From Streptococcus sp. 29887 (GTDB lineage: Bacteria > Bacillota > Bacilli > Lactobacillales > Streptococcaceae), in NCBI RefSeq assembly GCF_032595075.1, contig NZ_CP118735.1, forward strand, positions 90,001 to 154,000: a stretch of DNA of 64,000 nucleotides, in the 5' to 3' direction. The notes below the pieces were generated by a model that made no database searches, had not been told where the DNA came from, and saw nothing but the letters and a program-made list of their open reading frames with translations. Below are positions 37,887 through 46,101 of this stretch, in pieces (within the stretch, counting starts at the first letter, position 1; every line of letters starts with the position of its first letter). Both the position numbers and the translations under genes were made by a program.

Positions 37887-39050
37887 TCATTGTTCTTGGA
37901 TGGGGAATATTTTAAAATATTGTAATTGTTCTTGATACAGTTTTGTGTATTTGTTGGCTTGTGAAAGGCTAGATAATACTGTTTGTGTACGAGTTGGGTA
38001 GTCGGTGATGATACCATCTACTTCTATGGTGTCTGCTTGTTGCACTCCCTCAGGAGTATTGACAGTCCATACGTAGAAAGATTTTCCCGATTTGCGAATA
38101 TAATTAAGTAACTCATCAGTGAGTTGATCCAAGGGGACACTATAGCCAGTCAGATTAGGTAATTCAATTTCCGGAGGTGCGCTCATCAATAAGTAGGTTT
38201 CAAATTTTGGAGCATACTTTAGAATAGCGTTTATGAAATGAGGGTCAGCAGACTGAAGTTGATGCCCCTCATTTTCAAAGCTTGCTTGGTATTTCTTCAT
38301 AAAATTGTCTACCATTTGGGAACTATCTTGTGCAGAAGTTTTAAAATCAATTAAGAGTTTCTGATTTTGTGCCCTAGCTTCAGTTAGAATTTGGTCAAAA
38401 CTTGCAATTTTGGCAGAGTAGCCAGTCGCATCTGTTATGATGGTTTCTGTTAGGTTTGCCAAAGTAAGATCATGGGGACGATAGTCTACACCAGCCCAAT
38501 TGATTAAACTTGCATCGTGAAAAGCAATAAACTCTAGGTCAGCTGTTTCCCAAAGGTCGATTTCGATGTAGTCTGGCTGGCTCTTACTTGCTAATTGCAG
38601 TGCTTCAACGGTATTTTCAATAGCGTGGTGGTCGTTTAAAGCGCGATGAGAAATAATGAGTGGCGCTTTGGGGGTATGAAAGGCGGCTTCGTATCGGGCT
38701 AATAAGAAGACCGGCACAACTGGAAGGAAGATGAAAAGGAGAGAAGAGGGCTTCCACCAAGTAAATTTTTCGTTAAAGAGTATTTTCCACCAGAACCACA
38801 AGGTAAGTGTGAGCGCAAGGACTAAACTACTGTAAAGAAAAGCGAAAAATAGGCTATAGCTCATTTGCACATGACTGGGGAAAATAGTAGAGATGACTGG
38901 CTGGATAGATATGCTGATTGTATTTAATACATACCATAATCCTAAACTGAATAAAGGAGTGAGAATGCTGAGGCTGGCTTTTTGAAATTTAGACCGATGT
39001 TTTCTTTTGGATAAGTGTTTCTGGCGGATTTTTGAGTATTTTGTCGGCAT
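37887..39050 (-). CDS. Membrane-anchored glycerophosphodiester phosphodiesterase-family protein
   Basis: 387-aa protein. The basic N-terminus (~30 residues) is followed by three hydrophobic segments up to about residue 120 (FSLGLWYVLNTISISIQPV, YSLFFAFLYSSLVLALTLTL, PSSLLFIFLPVVPVFLLA). The C-terminal GDPD TIM barrel shows ISHRAL-x4-AIENTVEAL, IEIDLWETAD-x-EFIAFHD and KLLIDFK, supplying Glu/Asp/His catalytic residues. The usual HRG is HRA here. It probably hydrolyses glycerophosphodiesters or lipoteichoic-acid-type glycerolphosphate outside the cell. Confidence 0.85.
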   Translation of the reverse strand: MPTKYSKIRQKHLSKRKHRSKFQKASLSILTPLFSLGLWYVLNTISISIQPVISTIFPSHVQMSYSLFFAFLYSSLVLALTLTLWFWWKILFNEKFTWWKPSSLLFIFLPVVPVFLLARYEAAFHTPKAPLIISHRALNDHHAIENTVEALQLASKSQPDYIEIDLWETADLEFIAFHDASLINWAGVDYRPHDLTLANLTETIITDATGYSAKIASFDQILTEARAQNQKLLIDFKTSAQDSSQMVDNFMKKYQASFENEGHQLQSADPHFINAILKYAPKFETYLLMSAPPEIELPNLTGYSVPLDQLTDELLNYIRKSGKSFYVWTVNTPEGVQQADTIEVDGIITDYPTRTQTVLSSLSQANKYTKLYQEQLQYFKIFPIQEQ

Positions 39051-39181
39051 AGGAGTAATAACTTTCTAAAACATTACTTATGATTGTATCAAATTTTATA
39101 GGTTTTATCCAATTGCATCAGTAAGTTTTCAGAAATTCCATGCAGTTCCGACAATATTAACAATGAAACTATATGAAATTC

Positions 39182-39210
39182 TTGCTTTTTTATTGAATAA
39201 GTTATATAAT
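39182..39210 (+). promoter_or_regulatory. gapA promoter
   Basis: TTGCTT (39182-39187), 17 nt, TATAAT (39205-39210), leaving a 110-nt leader. The remainder of 39051-39321 shows nothing else I can name. Confidence 0.7.
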
Positions 39211-39321
39211 AAAAACGTTGAAAAGATGCTTGTAGGCTTACAAGTTAATATTTTCACAAAAGGATTAAAAGGCTTGCCTTTTAAAATAAAGAACTCGATT
39301 TTCATAAGGAGGAAATCATTC

Positions 39322-40332
39322 ATGGTAGTTAAAGTTGGTATTAACGGTTTCGGACGTATCGGTCGTCTTGCTTTCCGTCGTATCCAAAACGTAGAAGGTG
39401 TTGAAGTTACTCGTATCAATGACCTTACAGACCCAGTAATGCTTGCACACTTGTTGAAATACGACACAACTCAAGGTCGTTTCGACGGTACTGTTGAAGT
39501 TAAAGACGGTGGTTTCGAAGTTAACGGTAAATTCGTTAAAGTTTCTGCTGAGCGTGAGCCAGGAAAAATTGACTGGGCTGCTGACGGCGTAGAAATCGTT
39601 CTTGAAGCAACTGGTTTCTTCACTTCAAAAACTGCTGCTGAGCAACACATCCACGAAAATGGTGCTAAGAAAGTTGTTATCACTGCTCCTGGCGGTAACG
39701 ATGTTAAGACTATCGTTTTCAACACTAACCACGATATCCTTGATGGTACTGAAACAGTTATCTCAGGTGCTTCATGTACTACAAACTGTTTGGCACCAAT
39801 GGCTAAAGCTCTTCACGATGCATTTGGCGTTCAAAAAGGTTTGATGACTACAATCCACGGTTACACTGGTGACCAAATGGTTCTTGACGGACCACACCGT
39901 GGTGGTGACCTTCGTCGTGCTCGTGCTGCTGCTGCGAACATCGTTCCTAACTCAACTGGTGCTGCTAAAGCTATCGGCTTGGTAATCCCAGAATTGAACG
40001 GTAAACTTGACGGTGCTGCACAACGTGTTCCAGTTCCAACAGGTTCTGTAACTGAATTGGTTGCAACTCTTAACAAGAAAGTTACTGCTGAAGAAGTAAA
40101 CGCTGCTATGAAAGCTGCTGCTACTGAATCATACGGCTATACTGAAGACCAAATCGTTTCTTCAGATATCGTAGGTATCTCATTCGGTTCATTGTTCGAT
40201 GCAACTCAAACTAAAGTTCTTGACGTTGATGGTGAGCAATTGGTTAAAGTTGTTTCATGGTACGACAACGAAATGTCTTACACTGCACAACTTGTTCGTA
40301 CTCTTGAGTACTTCGCAAAAATCGCTAAATAA
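39322..40332 (+). CDS. gapA: Glyceraldehyde-3-phosphate dehydrogenase
   Basis: NAD-dependent glycolytic enzyme (336 aa). Start [18 protein letters not shown] at 39322 behind AAGGAGG; an upstream extension to 39163 covers promoter and leader. Catalytic Cys in [12 protein letters not shown], substrate phosphate region [13 protein letters not shown] and C-terminal [13 protein letters not shown] are typical. Its last 27 nt plus the terminator are duplicated at 43438-43503, on the far side of an unrelated five-gene cluster. Confidence 0.97.
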   Translation: MVVKVGINGFGRIGRLAFRRIQNVEGVEVTRINDLTDPVMLAHLLKYDTTQGRFDGTVEVKDGGFEVNGKFVKVSAEREPGKIDWAADGVEIVLEATGFFTSKTAAEQHIHENGAKKVVITAPGGNDVKTIVFNTNHDILDGTETVISGASCTTNCLAPMAKALHDAFGVQKGLMTTIHGYTGDQMVLDGPHRGGDLRRARAAAANIVPNSTGAAKAIGLVIPELNGKLDGAAQRVPVPTGSVTELVATLNKKVTAEEVNAAMKAAATESYGYTEDQIVSSDIVGISFGSLFDATQTKVLDVDGEQLVKVVSWYDNEMSYTAQLVRTLEYFAKIAK

Positions 40333-40372
40333 TCCTTAGTGAAAATCAAAGAGGCTTCGGCCTCTTTTTTTT
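40306..40372 (+). repeat. gapA 3' end plus terminator, copy 1 (direct repeat)
   Basis: Starts GAGTACTTCGCAAAAATCGC, includes the gapA stop and the terminator hairpin AAAGAGGCTTCGGCCTCTTT with T-run. It is repeated at 43438-43503 with one substitution in the stem loop region and a one-base shorter T-run. Confidence 0.93.
40349..40372 (+). terminator. gapA terminator
   Basis: AAGAGGC, TTCG, GCCTCTT, then T-run. Confidence 0.9.
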
Positions 40373-40395
40373 ACACAAAAACATATATAACTATG

Positions 40396-40457
40396 TTCTT
40401 TGTGCAGAAAAGCTTGTTATACTATGCATAACAAGTATTGACTTACCAGTCAATACT
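40396..40457 (+). promoter_or_regulatory. Promoter and palindromic operator candidate for the 40485-43436 operon
   Basis: TTCTTT (40396-40401), 16 nt, extended TGTTATACT (-10 at 40418-40423). Directly downstream AGTATTGACT (40434-40443), TACC, AGTCAATACT (40448-40457) is a perfect 10-bp inverted repeat at about +5. There is no T-run, so a repressor site or RNA hairpin fits better than a terminator. Confidence 0.6.
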
Positions 40458-40484
40458 TAACCTAATAGTAACACGGAGAAAGTT

Positions 40485-41606
40485 ATGAAAAAATTTTTTA
40501 AACTACATTCCAAGTCGGTTCGTTTTATTTTGTTACTTGTTGCAGCATTGGCTTGTTTGTCATTTGCCTATTCACAATATGAAAATTATCGGTTAACTCC
40601 ACGTATCAGTGAGGAAGTGAAAAATGCTCCCTTAAAGATTGATACTAGTTCAGTAGTGTTAGAAGATGGTAAGTCCTATCGACTACCGAGAAACATTGCT
40701 AATTTAGTAGGTGTTTATAAAGGGCTTGAGAATGGGCATGAAGTTCAAGTAAGAGTTAATCCTGACGGTACCTATGAAATAATTAGTAAGGGGGAGCGAC
40801 TTACTGAAACATATTTGGATAAGAATGGAGAGCTTCGCTATAAGCAGGAAGAAACGGTTGGATTAGAAATAGGTATTCTTGTAGAGGAGCATGGTTATGT
40901 TCGATTTTATCGGTATAAAGATACTATAGATGATGATACGCTGACGGGGCTAGAGATATTATCAAATGGCTTATATATAGATAGTGATGGTAAAGTTGAT
41001 CTTTTAAAATCCATGTTCCAGAAGCTTCGGAGAGAAGCGGTTTTCCGCCATAATGAATATGTTCCGCAAGATGTGTTGACGATTGATGAAACAAATGCAG
41101 TGTTTACTCCTAATTTTTTACTGTTTGACAAGGAGAAACTGGTTAGCTATTCCCATTATCATGCACATAGTTTTAGAGATGGTCCCTTTAAGACAAGTTA
41201 TACTCCAAAATCTGAATTCACAAAATCCAAAGATGTTTATGACATTTGGGAACAACCGATTGAGAAATGGGCAATTGAGGAAGTCTTGATAGAGGAAGTC
41301 ACCTTATCCGACTTTTTACAAATGTATGGCTCGAGTATTCGGAAAACAGCTAAGGGGCTGTGGCAGATTGCTAATAATAAAGTTACTGATCCGACAGATG
41401 CAGAGTTGGAGAGCTACATAAAAGAAAACGGTCGAGCATTAACGGATGAGGAACTGGCTCATATCAAGAAGAAGTACGGAGTGGAGTTTGATGTTTCGTT
41501 TGGTATTGAGAATAAGGGATATTTTACGACCATAAATGTTTTCGGCTGGTCTGAGGATACTGGTTTTGACGAATTTGGGCTCCTGAAGGAGAATGGGAGG
41601 TTTTAG
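40485..41606 (+). CDS. Unrecognised membrane-anchored protein (island 1, first gene)
   Basis: 373-aa protein I do not recognise. A basic start is followed by one TM helix (residues ~13-30, VRFILLLVAALACLSFAYSQ), so most of the protein should be outside. The extracellular part contains VGVYKGLENGHEVQVRVNPD and later KKYGVEFDVSFGIENKGYFT, beta-rich with many charged residues and no Cys. SD CGGAGAAAG is seen. First gene of a five-gene operon lying between duplicated gapA ends. AT-rich codons contrast with gapA and pgk. Confidence 0.7.
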   Translation: MKKFFKLHSKSVRFILLLVAALACLSFAYSQYENYRLTPRISEEVKNAPLKIDTSSVVLEDGKSYRLPRNIANLVGVYKGLENGHEVQVRVNPDGTYEIISKGERLTETYLDKNGELRYKQEETVGLEIGILVEEHGYVRFYRYKDTIDDDTLTGLEILSNGLYIDSDGKVDLLKSMFQKLRREAVFRHNEYVPQDVLTIDETNAVFTPNFLLFDKEKLVSYSHYHAHSFRDGPFKTSYTPKSEFTKSKDVYDIWEQPIEKWAIEEVLIEEVTLSDFLQMYGSSIRKTAKGLWQIANNKVTDPTDAELESYIKENGRALTDEELAHIKKKYGVEFDVSFGIENKGYFTTINVFGWSEDTGFDEFGLLKENGRF

Positions 41607-41613
41607 GAAACAT

Positions 41614-42201
41614 ATGTTATCAATAGCATCAGATATTGTCACGATTATTGGAGGTCTGACCATTGTAGGAAGTCTTTATCAGTATCTAAAAGCAAAAAGT
41701 TTTGAGAAAGAAGTATCTTTTCTGGAAATCATTGACAGTTTTAATTCTTCTATAGAAGTGATGGAAGAAAAATTAGAGCTAATTGAGGGATGGAATGATT
41801 ATATTCTATATGAGGAAGGTCCGGAGGTATTTGATAAACAATTAAATCAATTACGGATGCAGGAAAGTCGTTCTCAAAAGAATATGCTTTATTTGGACAT
41901 GCTCAAGACACTTATTACCTATTCAGGTTCAATGCCTTTGCAGGATATTTTTGAAAGCAATCCGTATATTGTTGAAGAATTGGTAGAGTTGCTTGTTCAA
42001 AAATCAGAGGCTCTCCTGTCTGACTATAAGACAGAACAGATACTCAGGTTTCGCAAGTATTGTTTGCAACTATCGGATCACTACCTTTCTATTCATAGAG
42101 GTGATCTAGAAGAAGAGGATGTTATGAGATATAAGGAGTTATACTTAGATATTCTCGAAGATATAAAACGTTGTTTAGAAACTTATTTAAAGGAGAAATA
42201 A
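41614..42201 (+). CDS. Unrecognised membrane-anchored helical protein (island 1)
   Basis: 195-aa protein. An N-terminal hydrophobic segment (SIASDIVTIIGGLTIVGSLY) is followed by long charged, Leu-rich helices (e.g. VMEEKLELIEGW, EELVELLVQKSEALL), probably coiled coil on the cytoplasmic side given the short neutral N-terminus, although orientation is uncertain. ATG 41614 follows AGGAAA; an in-frame ATG at 41593 overlaps the previous gene. No family assigned. Confidence 0.65.
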   Translation: MLSIASDIVTIIGGLTIVGSLYQYLKAKSFEKEVSFLEIIDSFNSSIEVMEEKLELIEGWNDYILYEEGPEVFDKQLNQLRMQESRSQKNMLYLDMLKTLITYSGSMPLQDIFESNPYIVEELVELLVQKSEALLSDYKTEQILRFRKYCLQLSDHYLSIHRGDLEEEDVMRYKELYLDILEDIKRCLETYLKEK

Positions 42202-42203
42202 TT

Positions 42204-42554
42204 ATGAAAAAGTATTTATCGGCTACAGTATTGGTTTTGGGAACTTTTTTCTTGGTTGCTTGCAGTAAGGCTGAGGAAGTTGTTGTAGAAACTATCAATA
42301 ATGTAGATGGACGTTATATTGCCAATGCCTATGGTTTCGAGCTCGACCTTGAAATCGATGGTGAAACTATTACTGGTGAAGCCAGTGTTGGTATTGTGGA
42401 TAGTGACATTACTGGCAGTGTAGATTTGCAGGGGCAAGAGATAGATATCGATCTTTCAGATAGCAAATCGATTTCAGGAACCTATGAAAAATTAGAAAAT
42501 GGAGATTTAGAGGTCGATTTTTCAGGGAAGATGATTGTATTTGAAAAGCAATAG
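42204..42554 (+). CDS. Small lipoprotein of unknown function (island 1)
   Basis: 116-aa protein with lipoprotein signal MKKYLSATVLVLGTFFLVAC (lipobox LVAC, Cys 20). The mature part is short, acidic and beta-like (repeated DLEIDGETITGEA / DIDLSDSKSISGTY), resembling small bacterial lipoproteins that form a beta sandwich. AAGGAGA ribosome site at good spacing, 2 nt after the previous stop. Confidence 0.75.
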   Translation: MKKYLSATVLVLGTFFLVACSKAEEVVVETINNVDGRYIANAYGFELDLEIDGETITGEASVGIVDSDITGSVDLQGQEIDIDLSDSKSISGTYEKLENGDLEVDFSGKMIVFEKQ

Positions 42555-42573
42555 TAGGAAAATAGGTGTGTCG

Positions 42574-43287
42574 ATGAGGAAAAATATACATGCAGTTATT
42601 ATGGGTTTGCTAATCGTGGCTCTATTATGGTTTGTCTACCAAATTTTCGCTATACAGAAGAAAACGGAACAATACAAAGCCGATGTTGCTACTTTTGTTG
42701 GTGCTGTTGAAAACAAGAATTATGGCGAAGCTCTTTCACAACTATCTCGGTTAGAATCGTATTCACTTTCAAACTCTGAACTGATAGAAGCAAAGGAAGT
42801 AACTCGCATTTTGAAAGGAGATTTAACTAGTCTAGAAAATCGTCAGAAAGCTTTGAAGCTAGAACCGATGGAATTCCTGACAGGTTATTTCAATGCTCAG
42901 TTTACACCAGGTACGACTTATTTAGTTAGTCATGACCGTGATATGATGTTAGAATATGAAACAAAAGCGCCTGAAATTGTTAGAAACTATATAATTGGAA
43001 ATACTTTCTATGAGTATGATGGTCATGGGGGTATTGATTATGATAAGTTTATCAAAATTTCTGAAGATGGTAATGTTAATTACTTATCTCGTACAGGAAA
43101 AATCGGACGGATAAGAGTATATTTGAATAAAGTTGAAGTATTCTTGCAAAATGTCAATGGTGATGAAATTTATGAGTGGGGAATATGGGATATTGAAAGT
43201 AGTGGAATTAATTCTACATTATATACAAGCAGAAATGGTCGGGCGATAGATAGGGTTTATGAGGCTAGTGGCTACACAAAGGAATAG
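42574..43287 (+). CDS. Unrecognised membrane-anchored protein (island 1)
   Basis: 237-aa protein. N-terminal TM helix (AVIMGLLIVALLWFVYQIFA) then an alpha-helical segment (residues 30-90, TPR-like NYGEALSQLSRLESYSLSNS), then a beta-rich C-terminal domain (EYDGHGGIDYDKFIKISEDG). ATG 42574 is preceded by AGGTG. No family assigned. Confidence 0.65.
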   Translation: MRKNIHAVIMGLLIVALLWFVYQIFAIQKKTEQYKADVATFVGAVENKNYGEALSQLSRLESYSLSNSELIEAKEVTRILKGDLTSLENRQKALKLEPMEFLTGYFNAQFTPGTTYLVSHDRDMMLEYETKAPEIVRNYIIGNTFYEYDGHGGIDYDKFIKISEDGNVNYLSRTGKIGRIRVYLNKVEVFLQNVNGDEIYEWGIWDIESSGINSTLYTSRNGRAIDRVYEASGYTKE

Positions 43288-43298
43288 GAGAATAGGAT

Positions 43299-43436
43299 AT
43301 GATGAAAATAAAATTGGTTTATACTCTACTGATTCTGGCTTTGGGAGTAGCGATAACGACGTATTTTGCTACTCAGGATAAGTATTTTGATTTAATATAT
43401 TCAAAATATATTCTTCAACAGCTAGGCGTAGAATAG
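43299..43436 (+). CDS. 45-aa membrane peptide (island 1, last gene)
   Basis: Short frame MMKIKLVYTLLILALGVAIT then TYFATQDKYFDLIYSKYILQ, ending QLGVE. One TM helix, basic inside. SD TAGGAGAATAGG upstream and 11 nt after the previous stop, so it is probably translated as the final gene of the operon. Stop TAG lies 1 nt before the second copy of the gapA end. Confidence 0.5.
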   Translation: MMKIKLVYTLLILALGVAITTYFATQDKYFDLIYSKYILQQLGVE

Positions 43437-43437
43437 A

Positions 43438-43503
43438 GAGTACTTCGCAAAAATCGCTAAATAATCCTTAGTGAAAATCAAAGAGACTTCGGCCTCTTTT
43501 TTT
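43438..43503 (+). repeat. gapA 3' end plus terminator, copy 2
   Basis: Near-exact copy of 40306-40372, including the last gapA codons, stop and hairpin with T-run. It serves as terminator of the five-gene operon and as the right boundary of island 1. Confidence 0.93.
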
Positions 43504-43566
43504 CATTCGTTCTTTTTGTAGATTTGTGAAAAAAATATCTTTATACAAGAAAAAATACAGAAAATA

Positions 43567-43575
43567 TGGTACAAT
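43567..43575 (+). promoter_or_regulatory. pgk extended -10 promoter
   Basis: TGGTACAAT, 36 nt before the pgk start. No convincing -35. Confidence 0.5.
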
Positions 43576-43610
43576 GGTAGGGTAAATTTAAATTAAGGAG
43601 TTCTTATCTA

Positions 43611-44810
43611 ATGGCAAAATTGACTGTTAAAGATGTAGAATTGAAAGGCAAAAAAGTTCTTGTCCGTGTGGACTTCAACGTGCCTTTGAAAGATGGCGTT
43701 ATCACTAACGATAACCGTATTACAGCAGCTCTTCCAACAATCAAGTATATTCTTGAGCAAGGTGGACGTGCAATTCTTTTCTCTCACCTTGGTCGTGTGA
43801 AAGAAGAAGCTGACAAAGAAGGTAAATCATTGGCTCCTGTAGCAGCTGACTTGGCAGCTAAATTGGGTCAAGACGTTGCTTTCATCGCTGGTGCTACTCG
43901 TGGTGCTGAATTGGAAGCAGCAATCAACGCTTTGGAAGATGGACAAGTTCTCCTTGTTGAAAACACTCGTTTCGAAGATGTTGATGGTAAGAAAGAATCT
44001 AAAAACGACGAAGAACTTGGTAAATACTGGGCTTCACTTGGTGATGGTATCTTCGTTAACGACGCGTTTGGTACTGCACACCGTGCGCACGCATCAAACG
44101 TTGGTATCTCAGCAAACGTAGAAAAAGCAGTAGCTGGTTTCCTTTTGGAAAACGAAATTGCATACATCCAAGAAGCTGTTGAAACTCCAGAGCGTCCATT
44201 CGTGGCAATCCTTGGTGGTTCAAAAGTATCTGATAAGATCGGTGTTATCGAAAACCTTCTCGAAAAAGCTGACAAAGTTCTTATCGGTGGTGGTATGACG
44301 TACACATTCTACAAAGCTCAAGGTATCGAAATCGGTAACTCACTTGTAGAAGAAGACAAGCTTGATGTGGCAAAAGCACTTCTTGAAAAAGCTAACGGTA
44401 AATTGATCTTGCCAGTTGACTCAAAAGAAGCTAACGCATTTGCTGGCTACACTGAAGTTCGCGATACAGAAGGCGAAGCAGTTTCAGAAGGCTTCCTTGG
44501 TCTTGATATCGGTCCTAAGTCAATTGCTAAGTTTGACGAAGCTTTGACTGGTGCGAAAACAGTTGTTTGGAACGGACCTATGGGTGTATTTGAAAACCCA
44601 GACTTCCAAGCGGGTACAATCGGTGTAATGGATGCTATCGTGAAACAACCAGGCGTGAAATCAATCATCGGTGGTGGTGACTCAGCAGCTGCTGCTATCA
44701 ACCTTGGCCGTGCAGACAAGTTCTCATGGATCTCAACTGGTGGTGGTGCATCTATGGAACTCCTTGAAGGTAAAGTCCTCCCAGGTCTTGCAGCATTGAC
44801 TGAAAAGTAA
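43611..44810 (+). CDS. pgk: Phosphoglycerate kinase
   Basis: Glycolytic ATP-forming kinase (399 aa). [41 protein letters not shown], and the C-terminal [10 protein letters not shown] with [13 protein letters not shown] are the standard blocks. AAGGAG ribosome site. The usual neighbour gapA is separated from it by island 1. Its own 3' end is partly repeated downstream. Confidence 0.97.
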   Translation: MAKLTVKDVELKGKKVLVRVDFNVPLKDGVITNDNRITAALPTIKYILEQGGRAILFSHLGRVKEEADKEGKSLAPVAADLAAKLGQDVAFIAGATRGAELEAAINALEDGQVLLVENTRFEDVDGKKESKNDEELGKYWASLGDGIFVNDAFGTAHRAHASNVGISANVEKAVAGFLLENEIAYIQEAVETPERPFVAILGGSKVSDKIGVIENLLEKADKVLIGGGMTYTFYKAQGIEIGNSLVEEDKLDVAKALLEKANGKLILPVDSKEANAFAGYTEVRDTEGEAVSEGFLGLDIGPKSIAKFDEALTGAKTVVWNGPMGVFENPDFQAGTIGVMDAIVKQPGVKSIIGGGDSAAAAINLGRADKFSWISTGGGASMELLEGKVLPGLAALTEK

Positions 44811-44851
44811 AAACTTACGACGAAAAGAGTTGGATTTCCAGCTCTTTTCTA
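44790..44851 (+). repeat. pgk 3' end plus terminator, copy 1
   Basis: GCAGCATTGACTGAAAAGTA, then a hairpin AAAAGAG-TTGG / CCAG-CTCTTTT. Repeated at 44998-45057 with a few changes. The hairpin (44823-44849) is the pgk terminator. Confidence 0.85.
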
Positions 44852-44997
44852 GTGCATCGCGTAGAGTTTCTACGAAGCTAAGCGAGTTAGAAAGTCTAGC
44901 AAGGTGTAAGGCTCTTCCAGGACTTGCGACGGCACGGAGTGCCTAGTGCCATGCCTAGTCTTTCTGGGAAGTGTGACCTAGAAAGACTGGCTAGGTG
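44852..44997. repeat. Palindromic insert between the two pgk ends
   Basis: Non-coding. GCCTAGTCTTTCT (44953-44965) is the approximate inverse of AGAAAGACTGGCTAGG (44980-44995). An additional GTAGAGTTTCTACGAAG/TTAGAAAGTCTAG tract lies to the left, and 44899-44930 vaguely repeats the pgk codons for VLPGLA. No gene is seen in 44811-45110. Confidence 0.55.
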
Positions 44998-45057
44998 CAG
45001 CCTTGACTGAAAAGTAAAAATTATGACGAAAAGAGTTGGGTGACCAACTCTTTTCTG
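44998..45057 (+). repeat. pgk 3' end plus terminator, copy 2
   Basis: GCAGCCTTGACTGAAAAGTA, then the hairpin AAAAGAGTTGG / CCAACTCTTTT. It has better pairing than copy 1 and may be the ancestral terminator. Confidence 0.85.
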
Positions 45058-45110
45058 CCTTTCTTGGGATAATGACCCCATTTTCCATAAAATCATGTTA
45101 GAATAGAGAT

Positions 45111-45632
45111 ATGTTTGAAAAATATAAGTTTGATCCGAAAAAATTTCGATTAGGAATGCGGACCTTTAAATCTGGTCTAGCGGTTTTTTTGGTTATTTTG
45201 CTTTTTGGTTATCTGGGTTGGGAAGGTATTCAGATTGCAGCCTTGACAACGGTCTTTAGTTTGCGTGAGGACTTTGACCAGAGTGTCCATTTTGGGACCT
45301 CTCGTGTTTTAGGCAATTCGATAGGTGGTTTCTACGCCTTGATTTTCTTTTTACTAGATAGATTATTTTCTGATCAGTTCTGGGTAACTGCGGTCTTTGT
45401 GCCTATCTTTGTCATGCTGACTATTATGACTAATGTAGCTATGAATAATAAGGCTGGCATTATCGGTGCGGTATCGGCCCTGTTGATTATTTCTTTATCA
45501 ATTCCAGCAGGTGATACCATTCAGTATGTCTTTGTTCGTGTTTTTGAAACCTTTGTGGGTGTTTTTATAGCGATTTTGGTAAATTACGATGTTAATTTGA
45601 TAAAAAAACGTTTCCAAAAGAGGAGATGTTAG
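45111..45632 (+). CDS. FUSC/aromatic-acid-exporter-type membrane protein
   Basis: 173-aa integral membrane protein. A short cytosolic start MFEKYKFDPKKFRLGMRTFK precedes about four to five hydrophobic segments (GLAVFLVILLFGYLGW, LGNSIGGFYALIFFLLD, FWVTAVFVPIFVMLTIMTN, AGIIGAVSALLIISLSI). It resembles the N-terminal membrane half of DUF939/FUSC proteins and is found next to glnR in other streptococci. Transport substrate unknown. The GlnR box overlaps its 3' end. Confidence 0.8.
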   Translation: MFEKYKFDPKKFRLGMRTFKSGLAVFLVILLFGYLGWEGIQIAALTTVFSLREDFDQSVHFGTSRVLGNSIGGFYALIFFLLDRLFSDQFWVTAVFVPIFVMLTIMTNVAMNNKAGIIGAVSALLIISLSIPAGDTIQYVFVRVFETFVGVFIAILVNYDVNLIKKRFQKRRC

Positions 45633-45644
45633 AAGATATAACAT
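45626..45644 (+). promoter_or_regulatory. GlnR operator of glnRA
   Basis: Perfect ATGTTA, seven bases, TAACAT. It begins inside the last codons of the upstream gene and sits just ahead of the -35 of glnRA. Matches the Gram-positive GlnR/TnrA site pattern TGTNAN7TNACA. Confidence 0.92.
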
Positions 45645-45650
45645 AATCGC

Positions 45651-45679
45651 TTGACCCATGGTCAAAATTCTCCTATAAT
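45651..45679 (+). promoter_or_regulatory. glnRA promoter
   Basis: TTGACC (45651-45656), 17 nt, TATAAT (45674-45679). The -35 is also the left arm of TTGACC-CAT-GGTCAA (45651-45665), a second small palindrome. Confidence 0.85.
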
Positions 45680-45701
45680 AGTCTGCAGAAAGGAGTTCAT
45701 T

Positions 45702-46073
45702 ATGAGAGAAAAAGAGTTCCGTCGTTCCTTGGCCATTTTTCCAATTGGCAGTGTTATGAAATTGACTGACCTAACGGCTCGTCAGATTCGTTACTATGAA
45801 GATCATGGCTTGATTAAGCCCGATCGTAATGAGGGCAATCGTCGCTTGTATTCTCTAAATGATATGGATTTGCTTCTTGAAATCAAGGATTTTTTGGACG
45901 AGGGTTTGAATATTGCGGCTATTAAGAAGGAATATGCAAACCGTGAAGCAAAAGCTAAGGTCCAAAAACAACAGAAAACCTTGACCGATGAAGATGTACG
46001 CCGTATCTTACATGATGAATTCAGTCGTCAAGGACGCTTTTCAAGTCCTAGTTCTATTTTCCGTTCATCGTAA
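45702..46073 (+). CDS. glnR: Nitrogen regulator GlnR
   Basis: MerR-family repressor (123 aa). N-terminal helix-turn-helix (IGSVMKLTDLTARQIRYYED then HGLIKPDRNEGNRR) and a long dimer helix; the C-terminal part (DEDVRRILHDEFSRQGRF) is the region that senses feedback-inhibited glutamine synthetase in relatives. ATG 45702 behind AAAGGAG. It represses its own operon through the box at 45626. Confidence 0.95.
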   Translation: MREKEFRRSLAIFPIGSVMKLTDLTARQIRYYEDHGLIKPDRNEGNRRLYSLNDMDLLLEIKDFLDEGLNIAAIKKEYANREAKAKVQKQQKTLTDEDVRRILHDEFSRQGRFSSPSSIFRSS

Positions 46074-46101
46074 ATATTTTTAAAAATAGAGGAGAAAAAC
46101 A

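Noticed and set aside
44852..44997. Possible structured RNA gene between the pgk ends
   Set aside because: The inverted repeats are imperfect and there is no promoter; a palindromic repeat or insertion footprint explains it more simply.
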